Assembly: GCA_903916165.1 (NCBI GenBank)
Contig: CAIWVR010000351.1
Location: 1 to 5,993, forward strand
From: an uncultured Hyphomicrobiales bacterium
Lineage (GTDB): Bacteria; Pseudomonadota; Alphaproteobacteria; Rhizobiales; Beijerinckiaceae
Direction of reading: 5' to 3'
Length of the DNA stretch: 5,993 nucleotides
This document shows positions 1-5,993 of this stretch, piece after piece. Position numbers and translations under genes: made by a program. A model generated the notes under the pieces. It was given only the letters and a program-made list of their open reading frames with translations, was not told where the DNA came from and searched no databases. Position 1 is the first letter of the stretch; every line of letters begins with the position of its first letter.

Positions 1-28
1 CCATCACCTGTTCGAGATCCGAAGCCCC

Positions 29-1798
29 ATGAACCTCTTCGCCGAGTTCCAGACCCGTGTCGCCACGATCCTGACAGGCATTGCCGCGTCTGGCCGCCTG
101 CCGGCCGATCTTGACCTTGGCCGGTTCGTCGTCGAGCCGACGAAGGATGCCGCCCACGGCGATCTGGCGACCAACGCCGCCATGGTCTATGCCCGCGAGG
201 CCAAGGCGAGCTTCGCCAATCCCAAACAGCTCGCGACCGAAATCGCCTTTGCGCTGGCCCAGGACGCCGATGTGGCGGAGGCCGAAGTCGCCGGTCCGGG
301 CTTTATCAACATTCGCCTGAAGCCGCAGGTCTATGCCCGGGTCATGCGCGCGGCGCTGGAGCAGGGCGCGGACTTTGGTAAGGGCGCGGCGCTGGCTGGG
401 CCGGTCAATGTGGAATATGTGTCGGCCAATCCGACCGGGCCGATGCATGTCGGCCATGGCCGTGGCGCGGTGTTCGGCGATGCGCTCGCCAATCTGCTCG
501 CCTTTGCGGGCTATGACGTCACCCGCGAATATTACATCAATGACGCGGGCGCGCAGGTCGACGTGCTCGCCCGCTCGGCCTTCCTGCGCTACCGCGAGGC
601 GCTGGGCGAGGTGATCGGAGAGGTCCCCGAGGGGCTCTATCCCGGCGATTATTTGAAGCCGGTTGGCGTCCAGCTCGTCCACCAGTTCGGCGTGACCTTG
701 CGCGACCAGCCCGAAGCCGCCTGGCTGGGGACGGTCCGCGAGATCGCCATTTCCATGATGATGGACATGATCCGCGCCGATCTTGCGGCGCTGAACATCG
801 TCCACGCGGTCTTTTTCTCCGAGCGCTCGCTGACCAACGGACCGGATGGCGACTGCGTCGGCGCGGTGATCGCCGCCTTGCGCACGCGTGGCATCGTCTA
901 TGACGGTCGCCTGCCGCCGCCCAAGGGCCAGCCGATGGAAGACTGGGAGGACCGCGAGCAGGTGCTCTTCCACACCACCGACTTCGGCGACGATGTCGAT
1001 CGCCCGCTGGTCAAGTCGGATGGCGGCTATACTTATTTCGCGTCCGACATCGCCTATCACAAGTCGAAGGTGGACCGCGGCTTCACCCGGCTGATCGATG
1101 TCTGGGGTGCCGACCATGGCGGCTATGTGAAGCGCATGACGGCGGCCGTGAAGGCGGTTTCAGGCGGTTCCGCCAGCCTGGATGTCAAGCTATGCCAGCT
1201 GGTGAAGCTGATGCGGCATGGCGAGCCGGTCAAAATGTCCAAGCGCTCGGGTGACTTCGTGACCTTGCGTGAAGTGGTGGATGAAGTCGGTGTCGATGCT
1301 GTCCGCTTCATGATGATCTTCCGCAAGAACGATGCCGCACTGGAATTTGATCTCGCTAAAGTCATTGAACAATCTAAGGACAATCCGGTATTTTACGTGC
1401 AATATGCCCATGCTCGCGGGTGTTCGGTGCTGCGGCAGGCGGTGGCCACATTGCCTGATCTGGATGCGTCGTCCGAATCACTGGCGGGTGCCGCGCTCGA
1501 TCTTCTGGTCGATGACGGTGAAAAGAATATCTTGAAACTGATCGCGCAATATCCGCGTCAGGTTGAGGCTGCCGCAGCGGCGCATGAGCCGCATCGGATC
1601 GCTTTTTACCTTCATGACCTCGCCAGCGCCTTCCATTCGCACTGGAACCGCGGAAAGGATCATCCGGAATTACGCTTTGTTAACGAAGAAAATACACAAT
1701 TGACGAAAGCCCGCTTGGCTCTCGTTGTTTCATTAACGGGTGTTCTCGCTTCGGGCCTTGGCATTTTGGGCGTGCGTGCGCCTGAGGAAATGCGCTGA
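29..1798 (+). CDS. argS: Arginyl-tRNA synthetase (class I aminoacyl-tRNA synthetase)
   Basis: Attaches arginine to tRNA-Arg in the cytoplasm using ATP. The 589-residue product is close to the usual bacterial ArgRS length (about 550-600). The N-terminal tRNA-binding domain covers roughly residues 1-95, with the familiar stretch around [13 protein letters not shown]. The Rossmann catalytic core follows, with the class I HIGH signature as HVGH at residues 140-143 inside [15 protein letters not shown]. The second signature is KMSKR at 402-406, a canonical form that many ArgRS lack. The C-terminal helical DALR anticodon-binding domain covers about 460-589. The ATG at 29 is chosen because MNLF is the N-terminus I recall for alphaproteobacterial ArgRS; the Shine-Dalgarno match before it is weak. 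The gene looks intact. Its last third (from about 1260) is clearly lower in GC than its first two thirds. No terminator follows, so it may be read through into the next gene. Confidence 0.98.
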   Translation: MNLFAEFQTRVATILTGIAASGRLPADLDLGRFVVEPTKDAAHGDLATNAAMVYAREAKASFANPKQLATEIAFALAQDADVAEAEVAGPGFINIRLKPQVYARVMRAALEQGADFGKGAALAGPVNVEYVSANPTGPMHVGHGRGAVFGDALANLLAFAGYDVTREYYINDAGAQVDVLARSAFLRYREALGEVIGEVPEGLYPGDYLKPVGVQLVHQFGVTLRDQPEAAWLGTVREIAISMMMDMIRADLAALNIVHAVFFSERSLTNGPDGDCVGAVIAALRTRGIVYDGRLPPPKGQPMEDWEDREQVLFHTTDFGDDVDRPLVKSDGGYTYFASDIAYHKSKVDRGFTRLIDVWGADHGGYVKRMTAAVKAVSGGSASLDVKLCQLVKLMRHGEPVKMSKRSGDFVTLREVVDEVGVDAVRFMMIFRKNDAALEFDLAKVIEQSKDNPVFYVQYAHARGCSVLRQAVATLPDLDASSESLAGAALDLLVDDGEKNILKLIAQYPRQVEAAAAAHEPHRIAFYLHDLASAFHSHWNRGKDHPELRFVNEENTQLTKARLALVVSLTGVLASGLGILGVRAPEEMR

Positions 1799-1879
1799 GC
1801 TTCTGGTGCGAGACTGGCCTTGCAAGCTTGCCTCACCCTGAAGAAGACAGCGGATCCGGACCACGCTACGAGGTGTGAG
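1799..1879 (+). other. Intergenic gap between argS and the SPOR gene
   Basis: These 81 bases contain no T-rich hairpin and no convincing -35/-10 pair. A perfect 10-base palindrome, GCAAGCTTGC, lies at 1822-1831. The SPOR reading frame is open upstream through much of this gap, with an in-frame TTG at 1820, but the 20 codons before ATG 1880 do not look like conserved protein and TTG 1820 has no good ribosome binding site. I read the gap as an untranslated leader. Confidence 0.5.
1870..1873 (+). promoter_or_regulatory. Ribosome binding site deciding the SPOR-gene start
   Basis: GAGG lies 6 bases before ATG 1880. This is the reason for choosing ATG 1880 over the in-frame TTG at 1820, which has no comparable match upstream. 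Confidence 0.6.
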
Positions 1880-3265
1880 ATGAGTGAGCCTGTCGCCAGA
1901 CCGCGTTACTACGGTGAACCCGGCAACGCCTTCGATGTCGACGAGATCGAACGCCGCATGCGCCTGACCATCGACCCGCCGAAGCCGAGCGAGGCTGATC
2001 CGCTCGCAGAGCTTGCCCGTCTTGTCGGGCAGACCAATGATGATGCCTTCAGCCGTATCTTTGAAGGGCGGAATGGTCCAACCGCGCCTCCGCCAGCGCG
2101 TGGCGCTGCGTCGCGCTTGATGGAGCCGCCGCCGGTTGCCGAACCCGCACGTGACAATCTCTACGCCGCAGCCTTCGACCCCTACCCGGAGCCTCGTCGC
2201 GAGGAAAATTACGCTTACGATGATCGTGGCTATGCACAGGAGCCCGTGCAGCAGGGGCAAGAGCCCATGCAGGGCGATCAGGACTATGCCTATCAGCAGG
2301 GTGGGGACTGGCAGGGATATGCCCAGGACGGCTATTATGAGGATCAGCAATATGAGGAGCAATTGCGCCGCAGGGGTCGCGCGCGGCTCTTGATAGGTGT
2401 TGCCTTTCTTGTTGTTGCCGGAGGTGCGACGGCTGCTTTCATGATGCGGGGCCCATCTGGCGACGGCAAGGATGCCCCGCCCATTATGGCGATCGCGGGT
2501 CCGACGAAGGTCGCTCCCGCCGAGCCGTCCCCGGATGGCGTCAAGCCATCGATTTCCATTCTCGAACGTGGTGGAAACTCAGGCTCGCAGCAAAGCCGTC
2601 TGGTGCAGAACGAAGAACAGCCTGTCGATGTGAGCGCCACCGCCCGGGTATCTGGAGCGCGTCCCGCACGCCCTGCCGAGTCAGGCGGGGCTGTCACACT
2701 GGCACCGCCGGCACCGCCGCCGGTTCCCAACTCCCTCTTTGCCGAACCCAAGCGCGTCAAGTCCGTGGCCGTGCGTCCGGACGGGTCGATTGTCGAGCAG
2801 CCCGCGCCGCAGCCGCCGGCCCAGCGGGCCGAAGCGCCGGTGATCCCGATGCCGGGCACGGCCAGTCGGCCCACGGACATGGCGTCGCTGGTCGCCTCGA
2901 CGACGCCCGGCTCCGCTCAGAAAGTGCCCGCACGGACCGTCGAGCCCCCGAAGCCGCCGACGAGGCCTGCTTCCGTGGCCAGCGCGCCGACTCCCCCGGC
3001 CGCCATTCCAGCGGGAGCTGCAGGTGCCTTTTCGGTGCAATTGACGAGCACCACCTCGGTCGACGAGGCGAAGGATGCCGTGGATCGCCTGACCCGCAGA
3101 TTCTCGTCCGAACTCGGTTTCTACCGGCCCTCGGTCGTCAAGGCTGAGGTCAGCAACAAGACGGTCTATCGCGTTCGGGTGAAGAGCCTGTCGAGCGACG
3201 ATGCCAATACGCTGTGCGCCAAACTTAAGGCCGGTGGCGGGTCCTGCTTCGTCGCGCGCGACTGA
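1880..3265 (+). CDS. SPOR-domain, single-pass inner-membrane protein (septal peptidoglycan binding)
   Basis: Predicted bitopic membrane protein of 461 residues that should place a peptidoglycan-binding SPOR domain in the periplasm. Order of parts: a cytoplasmic N-terminus with the motif DPLAELARLVGQ at 40-51; a low-complexity Tyr/Gln/Glu-rich segment at about 92-161 (11 Tyr and 13 Gln by my count); an Arg-rich patch at 163-169; one transmembrane helix at about 170-189; a Pro/Ala-rich periplasmic linker, densest from about 275 to 382; and the SPOR domain at 384-461, starting FSVQLTS. SPOR domains bind glycan strands lacking stem peptides, which accumulate at the septum, so a role in division or wall remodelling is likely. 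The arginines before the helix fit an N-in orientation. Two cysteines, C446 and C456, sit near the end of the SPOR fold. The gene ends with TGA followed at once by in-frame TAA. I assign no symbol; FtsN-like function is possible, but only the architecture supports it. Confidence 0.88.
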   Translation: MSEPVARPRYYGEPGNAFDVDEIERRMRLTIDPPKPSEADPLAELARLVGQTNDDAFSRIFEGRNGPTAPPPARGAASRLMEPPPVAEPARDNLYAAAFDPYPEPRREENYAYDDRGYAQEPVQQGQEPMQGDQDYAYQQGGDWQGYAQDGYYEDQQYEEQLRRRGRARLLIGVAFLVVAGGATAAFMMRGPSGDGKDAPPIMAIAGPTKVAPAEPSPDGVKPSISILERGGNSGSQQSRLVQNEEQPVDVSATARVSGARPARPAESGGAVTLAPPAPPPVPNSLFAEPKRVKSVAVRPDGSIVEQPAPQPPAQRAEAPVIPMPGTASRPTDMASLVASTTPGSAQKVPARTVEPPKPPTRPASVASAPTPPAAIPAGAAGAFSVQLTSTTSVDEAKDAVDRLTRRFSSELGFYRPSVVKAEVSNKTVYRVRVKSLSSDDANTLCAKLKAGGGSCFVARD

Positions 3266-3270
3266 TAAGG
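3266..3270 (+). promoter_or_regulatory. nagZ ribosome binding site overlapping the SPOR-gene tandem stop
   Basis: TAAGG lies 7 bases before the nagZ ATG at 3278. Its TAA is also the second of two in-frame stops (TGATAA, 3263-3268) of the SPOR gene. Ribosomes finishing the first gene therefore stop on top of the next gene's binding site, which fits coupled translation. Confidence 0.6.
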
Positions 3271-3277
3271 CCTGTTC

Positions 3278-4291
3278 ATGGCGCGGGCCTTCATTTGCGG
3301 CGTGTCCGGCCTCGTCCTTACGGACGAGGAGCGGCATTTTCTCTCCGGGGCCTTGCCCTGGGGCTTGATCATCTTCAAGCGTAACGTGAGAGATCAAGCG
3401 CAACTGTCTGCTCTTACATCAGAATTTCGTGCGCTTGTCGGGCGTTCCGATGCGCCGGTGCTGGTCGATCAGGAGGGGGGGCGGGTCCAGCGGCTCGGGC
3501 CGCCGGTCTGGCCTGCGGCTCCCGCGGCCGCATGGTTTGACGATTTGCCCTGTTCTGACGAGGAAAAGATCGATCTCGTGCGCCTCTCGGCGCGCCTCAT
3601 GGGTCACGATCTGCGTGCCTGTGGCATCAATGTCGACTGCCTTCCGGTGCTCGACGTGCCCGCGCCCGGCGGCCACAATGTCATCGGCGACCGCGCCTAT
3701 GCCGCCGATCCGGCGCAGGTCGTGCGACTGGGCGGCGCGGCGGCGGCGGGCCTGCTGCAGGCGGGCGTGCTCCCGGTGATGAAACATGTGCCAGGTCATG
3801 GCCGGGCCGGAGCTGACAGCCACCTCGAACTACCGCGCGTCGACGCCTCGCTCGCCGATCTGGACCGGATGGATTTTGCGCCGTTCCGGGCGCTGGCGCA
3901 TCTGCCGATGGCGATGACCGCGCATGTGGTCTATACGGCGCTCGACCCGACCGGCCCGGCCACCACCTCGCGCAAGGTGGTGCAGGAGATCATTCGTCAC
4001 GCCATCGGCTTCGACGGGCTGCTGATCAGCGACGACCTTTCGATGAAGGCATTGTCGGGGTCCTTCGGCGATCGGGCCGCGGCGTTGTTTGCGGCGGGCG
4101 TCGACATGGCCCTGCATTGCAATGGCGACCTCGATGAGGCGCGCCAGGTCGCGGCAGCCAGCCCTGTGCTTGACGGGCGCGCCGCCTCAAGGGCAGCCGC
4201 TGCGCTGAAGCTGGTGTCTTGTGCGCCAGAGGCCTTTGATCCTGTGGACGCCCGCGCCAGGCTTGATTCGGCGCTTGCGATGGCGGGGTAG
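3278..4291 (+). CDS. nagZ: Beta-N-acetylhexosaminidase, glycoside hydrolase family 3 (peptidoglycan recycling)
   Basis: Cytoplasmic enzyme that removes the non-reducing GlcNAc from GlcNAc-1,6-anhydroMurNAc peptides during cell-wall recycling. The 337-residue product matches the single-domain NagZ length seen in Gram-negative bacteria. Family motifs appear in order: PWGLIIFKRNV near residues 28-38, DQEGGRVQR at 64-72, the GH3 NagZ signature KHVPGHG at 169-175 followed by DSH at 180-182 (the Asp-His pair acting as general acid/base), and ISDDLSM, in which D252 is the expected nucleophile. All key residues are present and there is no signal peptide, as expected for a cytoplasmic enzyme. The ATG at 3278 lies only 12 bases after the SPOR stop, with TAAGG correctly spaced. 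In bacteria with inducible AmpC, NagZ products act as the inducing signal; nothing here shows whether that applies. The first 150 bases are lower in GC than the rest. Confidence 0.96.
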   Translation: MARAFICGVSGLVLTDEERHFLSGALPWGLIIFKRNVRDQAQLSALTSEFRALVGRSDAPVLVDQEGGRVQRLGPPVWPAAPAAAWFDDLPCSDEEKIDLVRLSARLMGHDLRACGINVDCLPVLDVPAPGGHNVIGDRAYAADPAQVVRLGGAAAAGLLQAGVLPVMKHVPGHGRAGADSHLELPRVDASLADLDRMDFAPFRALAHLPMAMTAHVVYTALDPTGPATTSRKVVQEIIRHAIGFDGLLISDDLSMKALSGSFGDRAAALFAAGVDMALHCNGDLDEARQVAAASPVLDGRAASRAAAALKLVSCAPEAFDPVDARARLDSALAMAG

Positions 4292-4333
4292 GGGATTAGT
4301 CTGCGCGCCAGTTCCGGGATGTTCCGGCGGTGC

Positions 4334-4337
4334 GGAG
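4334..4337 (+). promoter_or_regulatory. Ribosome binding site favouring TTG 4345 as the scpA start
   Basis: GGAG, within GGAGTGA, lies 7 bases before TTG 4345. The alternative GTG at 4330 has only a poor GGGA 10 bases upstream. The site lies inside the longer reading frame, so it argues for the shorter protein. Confidence 0.45.
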
Positions 4338-4344
4338 TGATTCG

Positions 4345-5181
4345 TTGGCGACCGAGTTGTCCTTCGATCAGGCGGTGACGATCGACAAGGCCGATGCGGA
4401 GCCGTCCTTCCTTGTCGATATCGACGGGTTCGAGGGTCCGCTCGACCTGCTGCTGGAACTCGCGCGCCGCCAGAAGGTCGATCTCGCCAAGATCTCCATC
4501 CTTGCCCTGGCCGAGCAATATCTCCTGTTCATCGAGGCCGCCCGACGGGTGCGGCTCGAACTCGCAGCCGATTATCTCGTCATGGCCGCATGGCTCGCCT
4601 ATCTGAAGTCGCGCCTGCTGATCCCGTCCGAGGTGGTGAAGGGCGACGAGCCTTTGGCCGCCGATCTGGCCGCCGCGCTCGCTGCGCGCCTGCGCCGGCT
4701 CGAGGCCATCCGCAAGGCGTCGGAGCTGCTCATGAACCGCCCGCGTCTGGGCCGTGACATGTTCCTGCGGGGGCGCCCCGAAGGCGTGTCGATCACCCGC
4801 CATTCGGAATATACCGCGAGCCTGTTTGACCTTCTGTCGGCTTATGCCCAGCAGCGCCAGATGCATGCCTTGTCGCGCGTGACGCTGACGCGGCGTGTGG
4901 TCTGGTCGCTGGCGGAAGCGCGCCAGGCCATCGAGCGTCTGGCCGGATCGATCAGCGAATGGACCACGATGGACCAGTTCCTGATTGATTATTGCGTCGC
5001 GCCGGAATTGCAGCGGACCGCGCGCGCCTCCTGCTTCGCCTCGTCGCTCGAACTCGTGCGCGAGGGCCGGATCGAGATCCGGCAGGACCGTGCCTTTGCG
5101 CCGATCTGGATGAAGGGCTGCCAAGCTGACGCGCGCGGGGCGGGCGAAGACAAAGTGTCCGGGCACAATCAGGCGGCCTGA
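4345..5181 (+). CDS. scpA: Segregation and condensation protein A (kleisin of the SMC-ScpAB complex)
   Basis: Kleisin subunit that bridges the SMC heads and, with ScpB, forms the bacterial condensin needed for chromosome compaction and segregation. From TTG 4345 the product is 278 residues, typical for ScpA. The N-terminal SMC-neck binding region carries GFEGPLDLLLELARRQKVDL, from residue 28. The stretch ADYLVMAAWLAYLKSRLLIP is equally typical of the family. The C-terminal winged-helix that contacts the other SMC head is at about 224-256 (FASSLELVREGRIEIRQ, then FAPIW). The tail after it is short and polar. Start choice: TTG 4345 has a well-spaced GGAG; GTG 4330 would add five residues; a GTG at 4375 lacks a usable binding site. 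The gene begins 53 bases after nagZ with no terminator between them, and its TGA overlaps an ATG (TGATG) that opens only an eight-codon frame. Confidence 0.95.
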   Translation: MATELSFDQAVTIDKADAEPSFLVDIDGFEGPLDLLLELARRQKVDLAKISILALAEQYLLFIEAARRVRLELAADYLVMAAWLAYLKSRLLIPSEVVKGDEPLAADLAAALAARLRRLEAIRKASELLMNRPRLGRDMFLRGRPEGVSITRHSEYTASLFDLLSAYAQQRQMHALSRVTLTRRVVWSLAEARQAIERLAGSISEWTTMDQFLIDYCVAPELQRTARASCFASSLELVREGRIEIRQDRAFAPIWMKGCQADARGAGEDKVSGHNQAA

Positions 5182-5221
5182 TGCGTGTTGTTCCTTATAT
5201 GAATTGAAAGACGAGGAAATA
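5182..5221 (+). other. scpA-scpB intergenic spacer
   Basis: This 40-base spacer is distinctly AT-richer than the flanking genes. It contains the rest of an eight-codon frame (ATG 5181 to TGA 5207) and the scpB ribosome binding site. I see no hairpin or promoter in it. Confidence 0.5.
5213..5216 (+). promoter_or_regulatory. Ribosome binding site deciding the scpB start
   Basis: GAGG lies 5 bases before TTG 5222. It supports a non-ATG start for scpB; the other upstream in-frame TTG, at 5204, has no binding site. Confidence 0.55.
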
Positions 5222-5993
5222 TTGGCCCAGATCTCTGTCCTCTTTCCGCAGCAGCCCACGCCGGAGGAAACCGGGGCGGAGGCCGCCTTGCGCGAGGCCA
5301 AGCGCATCGTCGAGGCGCTTCGGTTTGCTGCCGCCGAGCCGCTCGAGGAGACCGAGCTGCGCAAGCGCCTGGCCGACAGTGTCAATATCCGCCAGGTGCT
5401 CGAGGCCCTGAAGGCCGATTATTCCACGCGCGGGATCAATCTCGTGCGCGTCGGCTCGAAGTGGATCTTCCGCACAGCCGCCGACCTTGGTTATCTCCTG
5501 TCGCGCGAGACGCAGGAGCAGAAGAAACTGTCGCGGGCGGCGCTGGAGACGCTGGCCATTGTTGCCTATCACCAGCCGGTGACGCGTGCCGAGATCGAGG
5601 ACATTCGCGGCGTCGCCATTTCCAAGGGCACGATGGATGTGCTGATCGAGACGGGCTGGGTGCGCCTGCGCGGCCGCCGCAAGGCACCGGGCCGCCCGGT
5701 GACCTACGGCACGACAGACAATTTCCTCCTCCATTTCGGTCTTGAGGCGATCGGCGACCTGCCGGGTCTCGAAGAATTGAAGGGCGCAGGCCTGTTCGAC
5801 GGACGCCTGCCGCAGGGCTTCGGCGTGCCGACACCCAACGATTCCGCCGAGCTGACGGACAGCGAGGAGCCGCTCGAGGGCGATCCCGACGACCTGTTCG
5901 CCCAGGTGACCGAGGAGACGCAGGCCGAAGCTTCCGCCGCTGTGGACGCTGCCGTGGACGCTGTCTCGCAGGCCGAGATGGAAAAGGTCACAG
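5222..5993 (+). CDS. scpB: Segregation and condensation protein B (partial, cut by the window edge)
   Basis: Winged-helix partner that binds ScpA as a dimer in the SMC complex. The frame is open from TTG 5222 to the window end, giving 257 residues with no stop; the true C-terminus lies outside. The ScpB core covers about 22-193: EALRFAAAEPLEETELRKRL near 31-50, the strongly conserved LSRAALETLAIVAYHQPVTR at 103-122 followed by EIEDIRGV, then GRPVTYGTT at 157-165 and the FLLHFGL type ending. After about residue 205 the protein becomes an acidic, Ala-rich tail with short repeats (VDAAVDAV). Such variable tails are common in alphaproteobacterial ScpB, as I recall. TTG 5222 is chosen for its GAGG; there is no in-frame ATG before the conserved core. 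Adjacent scpA supports the assignment. The exact N-terminus is less certain than the identity. Confidence 0.93.
   Translation, partial: MAQISVLFPQQPTPEETGAEAALREAKRIVEALRFAAAEPLEETELRKRLADSVNIRQVLEALKADYSTRGINLVRVGSKWIFRTAADLGYLLSRETQEQKKLSRAALETLAIVAYHQPVTRAEIEDIRGVAISKGTMDVLIETGWVRLRGRRKAPGRPVTYGTTDNFLLHFGLEAIGDLPGLEELKGAGLFDGRLPQGFGVPTPNDSAELTDSEEPLEGDPDDLFAQVTEETQAEASAAVDAAVDAVSQAEMEKVT
5942..5965 (+). repeat. Tandem 12-base repeat in the scpB tail
   Basis: GTGGACGCTGCC at 5942-5953 is followed directly by GTGGACGCTGTC at 5954-5965, with one difference. It encodes VDA-A then VDA-V in the acidic, Ala-rich C-terminal tail, and looks like slippage in a weakly constrained region. Confidence 0.6.

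Noticed and set aside
1820..1879. N-terminal extension of the SPOR protein from TTG 1820
   Set aside because: It has no good ribosome binding site, while ATG 1880 has GAGG 6 bases upstream and starts a plausible N-terminus.
1799..1879. Promoter or terminator after argS
   Set aside because: No hairpin with a T tract and no convincing -35/-10 pair with proper spacing.
1733..2362. Antisense frame starting with a very hydrophobic stretch like a membrane protein
   Set aside because: The hydrophobic start is the mirror image of the Tyr/Gln/Gly-rich codons of the SPOR protein (TAT and CAG read backwards as Ile and Leu). It overlaps conserved + strand genes.
2701..2724. Short GGCACCGCC direct repeats in the SPOR gene
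   Set aside because: They encode the Ala-Pro-Pro linker and are normal codon-level repetition in a Pro-rich segment.
2681..3403. Antisense frame of 240 codons opposite the SPOR domain and nagZ start
   Set aside because: Arg/Gly/His-rich composition without motifs, opposite coding sequence with clear family matches.
3475..3481. Run of seven G in nagZ as a possible phase-variation or frameshift site
   Set aside because: It encodes the conserved Glu-Gly-Gly of DQEGGRV and the frame is intact on both sides, so the run is explained by the protein.
3997..5385. Long open frame of 462 codons on the - strand across nagZ, scpA and the start of scpB
   Set aside because: It lies opposite three well-supported genes, has no recognisable domain, and is the type of long antisense frame expected in GC-rich coding DNA.

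Overview
The window is a compact stretch of chromosome with high GC content. It carries five genes, all on the + strand, with no mobile element, CRISPR array, tRNA or rRNA. In order they are argS (arginyl-tRNA synthetase), a single-pass inner-membrane protein with a C-terminal SPOR domain, nagZ (beta-N-acetylhexosaminidase), scpA and scpB (the two non-SMC subunits of the bacterial condensin). scpB runs off the right edge. The order argS - SPOR - nagZ - scpA - scpB, the GC-rich codon use and the protein details (MNLF start of ArgRS, DPLAELARLVGQ motif in the SPOR protein, GFEGPLDLLL in ScpA) point to an alphaproteobacterium, most likely of the order Hyphomicrobiales (Rhizobiales). I cannot name a genus. 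As I recall, tatABC and serS often follow scpB, and dgt often precedes argS, in that order; neither is visible here.

Layout: positions 1-28 are leader sequence; argS fills 29-1798. An 81-base gap with no terminator leads to the SPOR gene (1880-3265). nagZ starts 12 bases after it at 3278, and its Shine-Dalgarno sequence lies over the tandem stop TGATAA. A 53-base gap separates nagZ (ends 4291) from scpA (start taken as TTG 4345; GTG 4330 is possible). A 40-base gap separates scpA (ends 5181) from scpB (TTG 5222 to the window edge). I see no T-rich hairpin between any of the genes, so a single transcript is plausible. No stretch of 300 bases lacks a gene.

How the genes fit together: from the SPOR gene onward the theme is cell envelope and chromosome handling during the cell cycle. 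SPOR domains recognise peptidoglycan stripped of stem peptides at the division septum. NagZ works in the cytoplasm on muropeptides recovered from the wall. ScpA and ScpB complete the SMC complex that compacts and separates the chromosome. argS is a housekeeping neighbour. These are known families in what I recall as a conserved arrangement, and I found no undescribed system. The parts most worth a second look are the cytoplasmic part of the SPOR protein (a short conserved motif and a Tyr/Gln-rich segment), a drop in GC that starts inside argS and ends inside nagZ, and several non-ATG or ambiguous starts.
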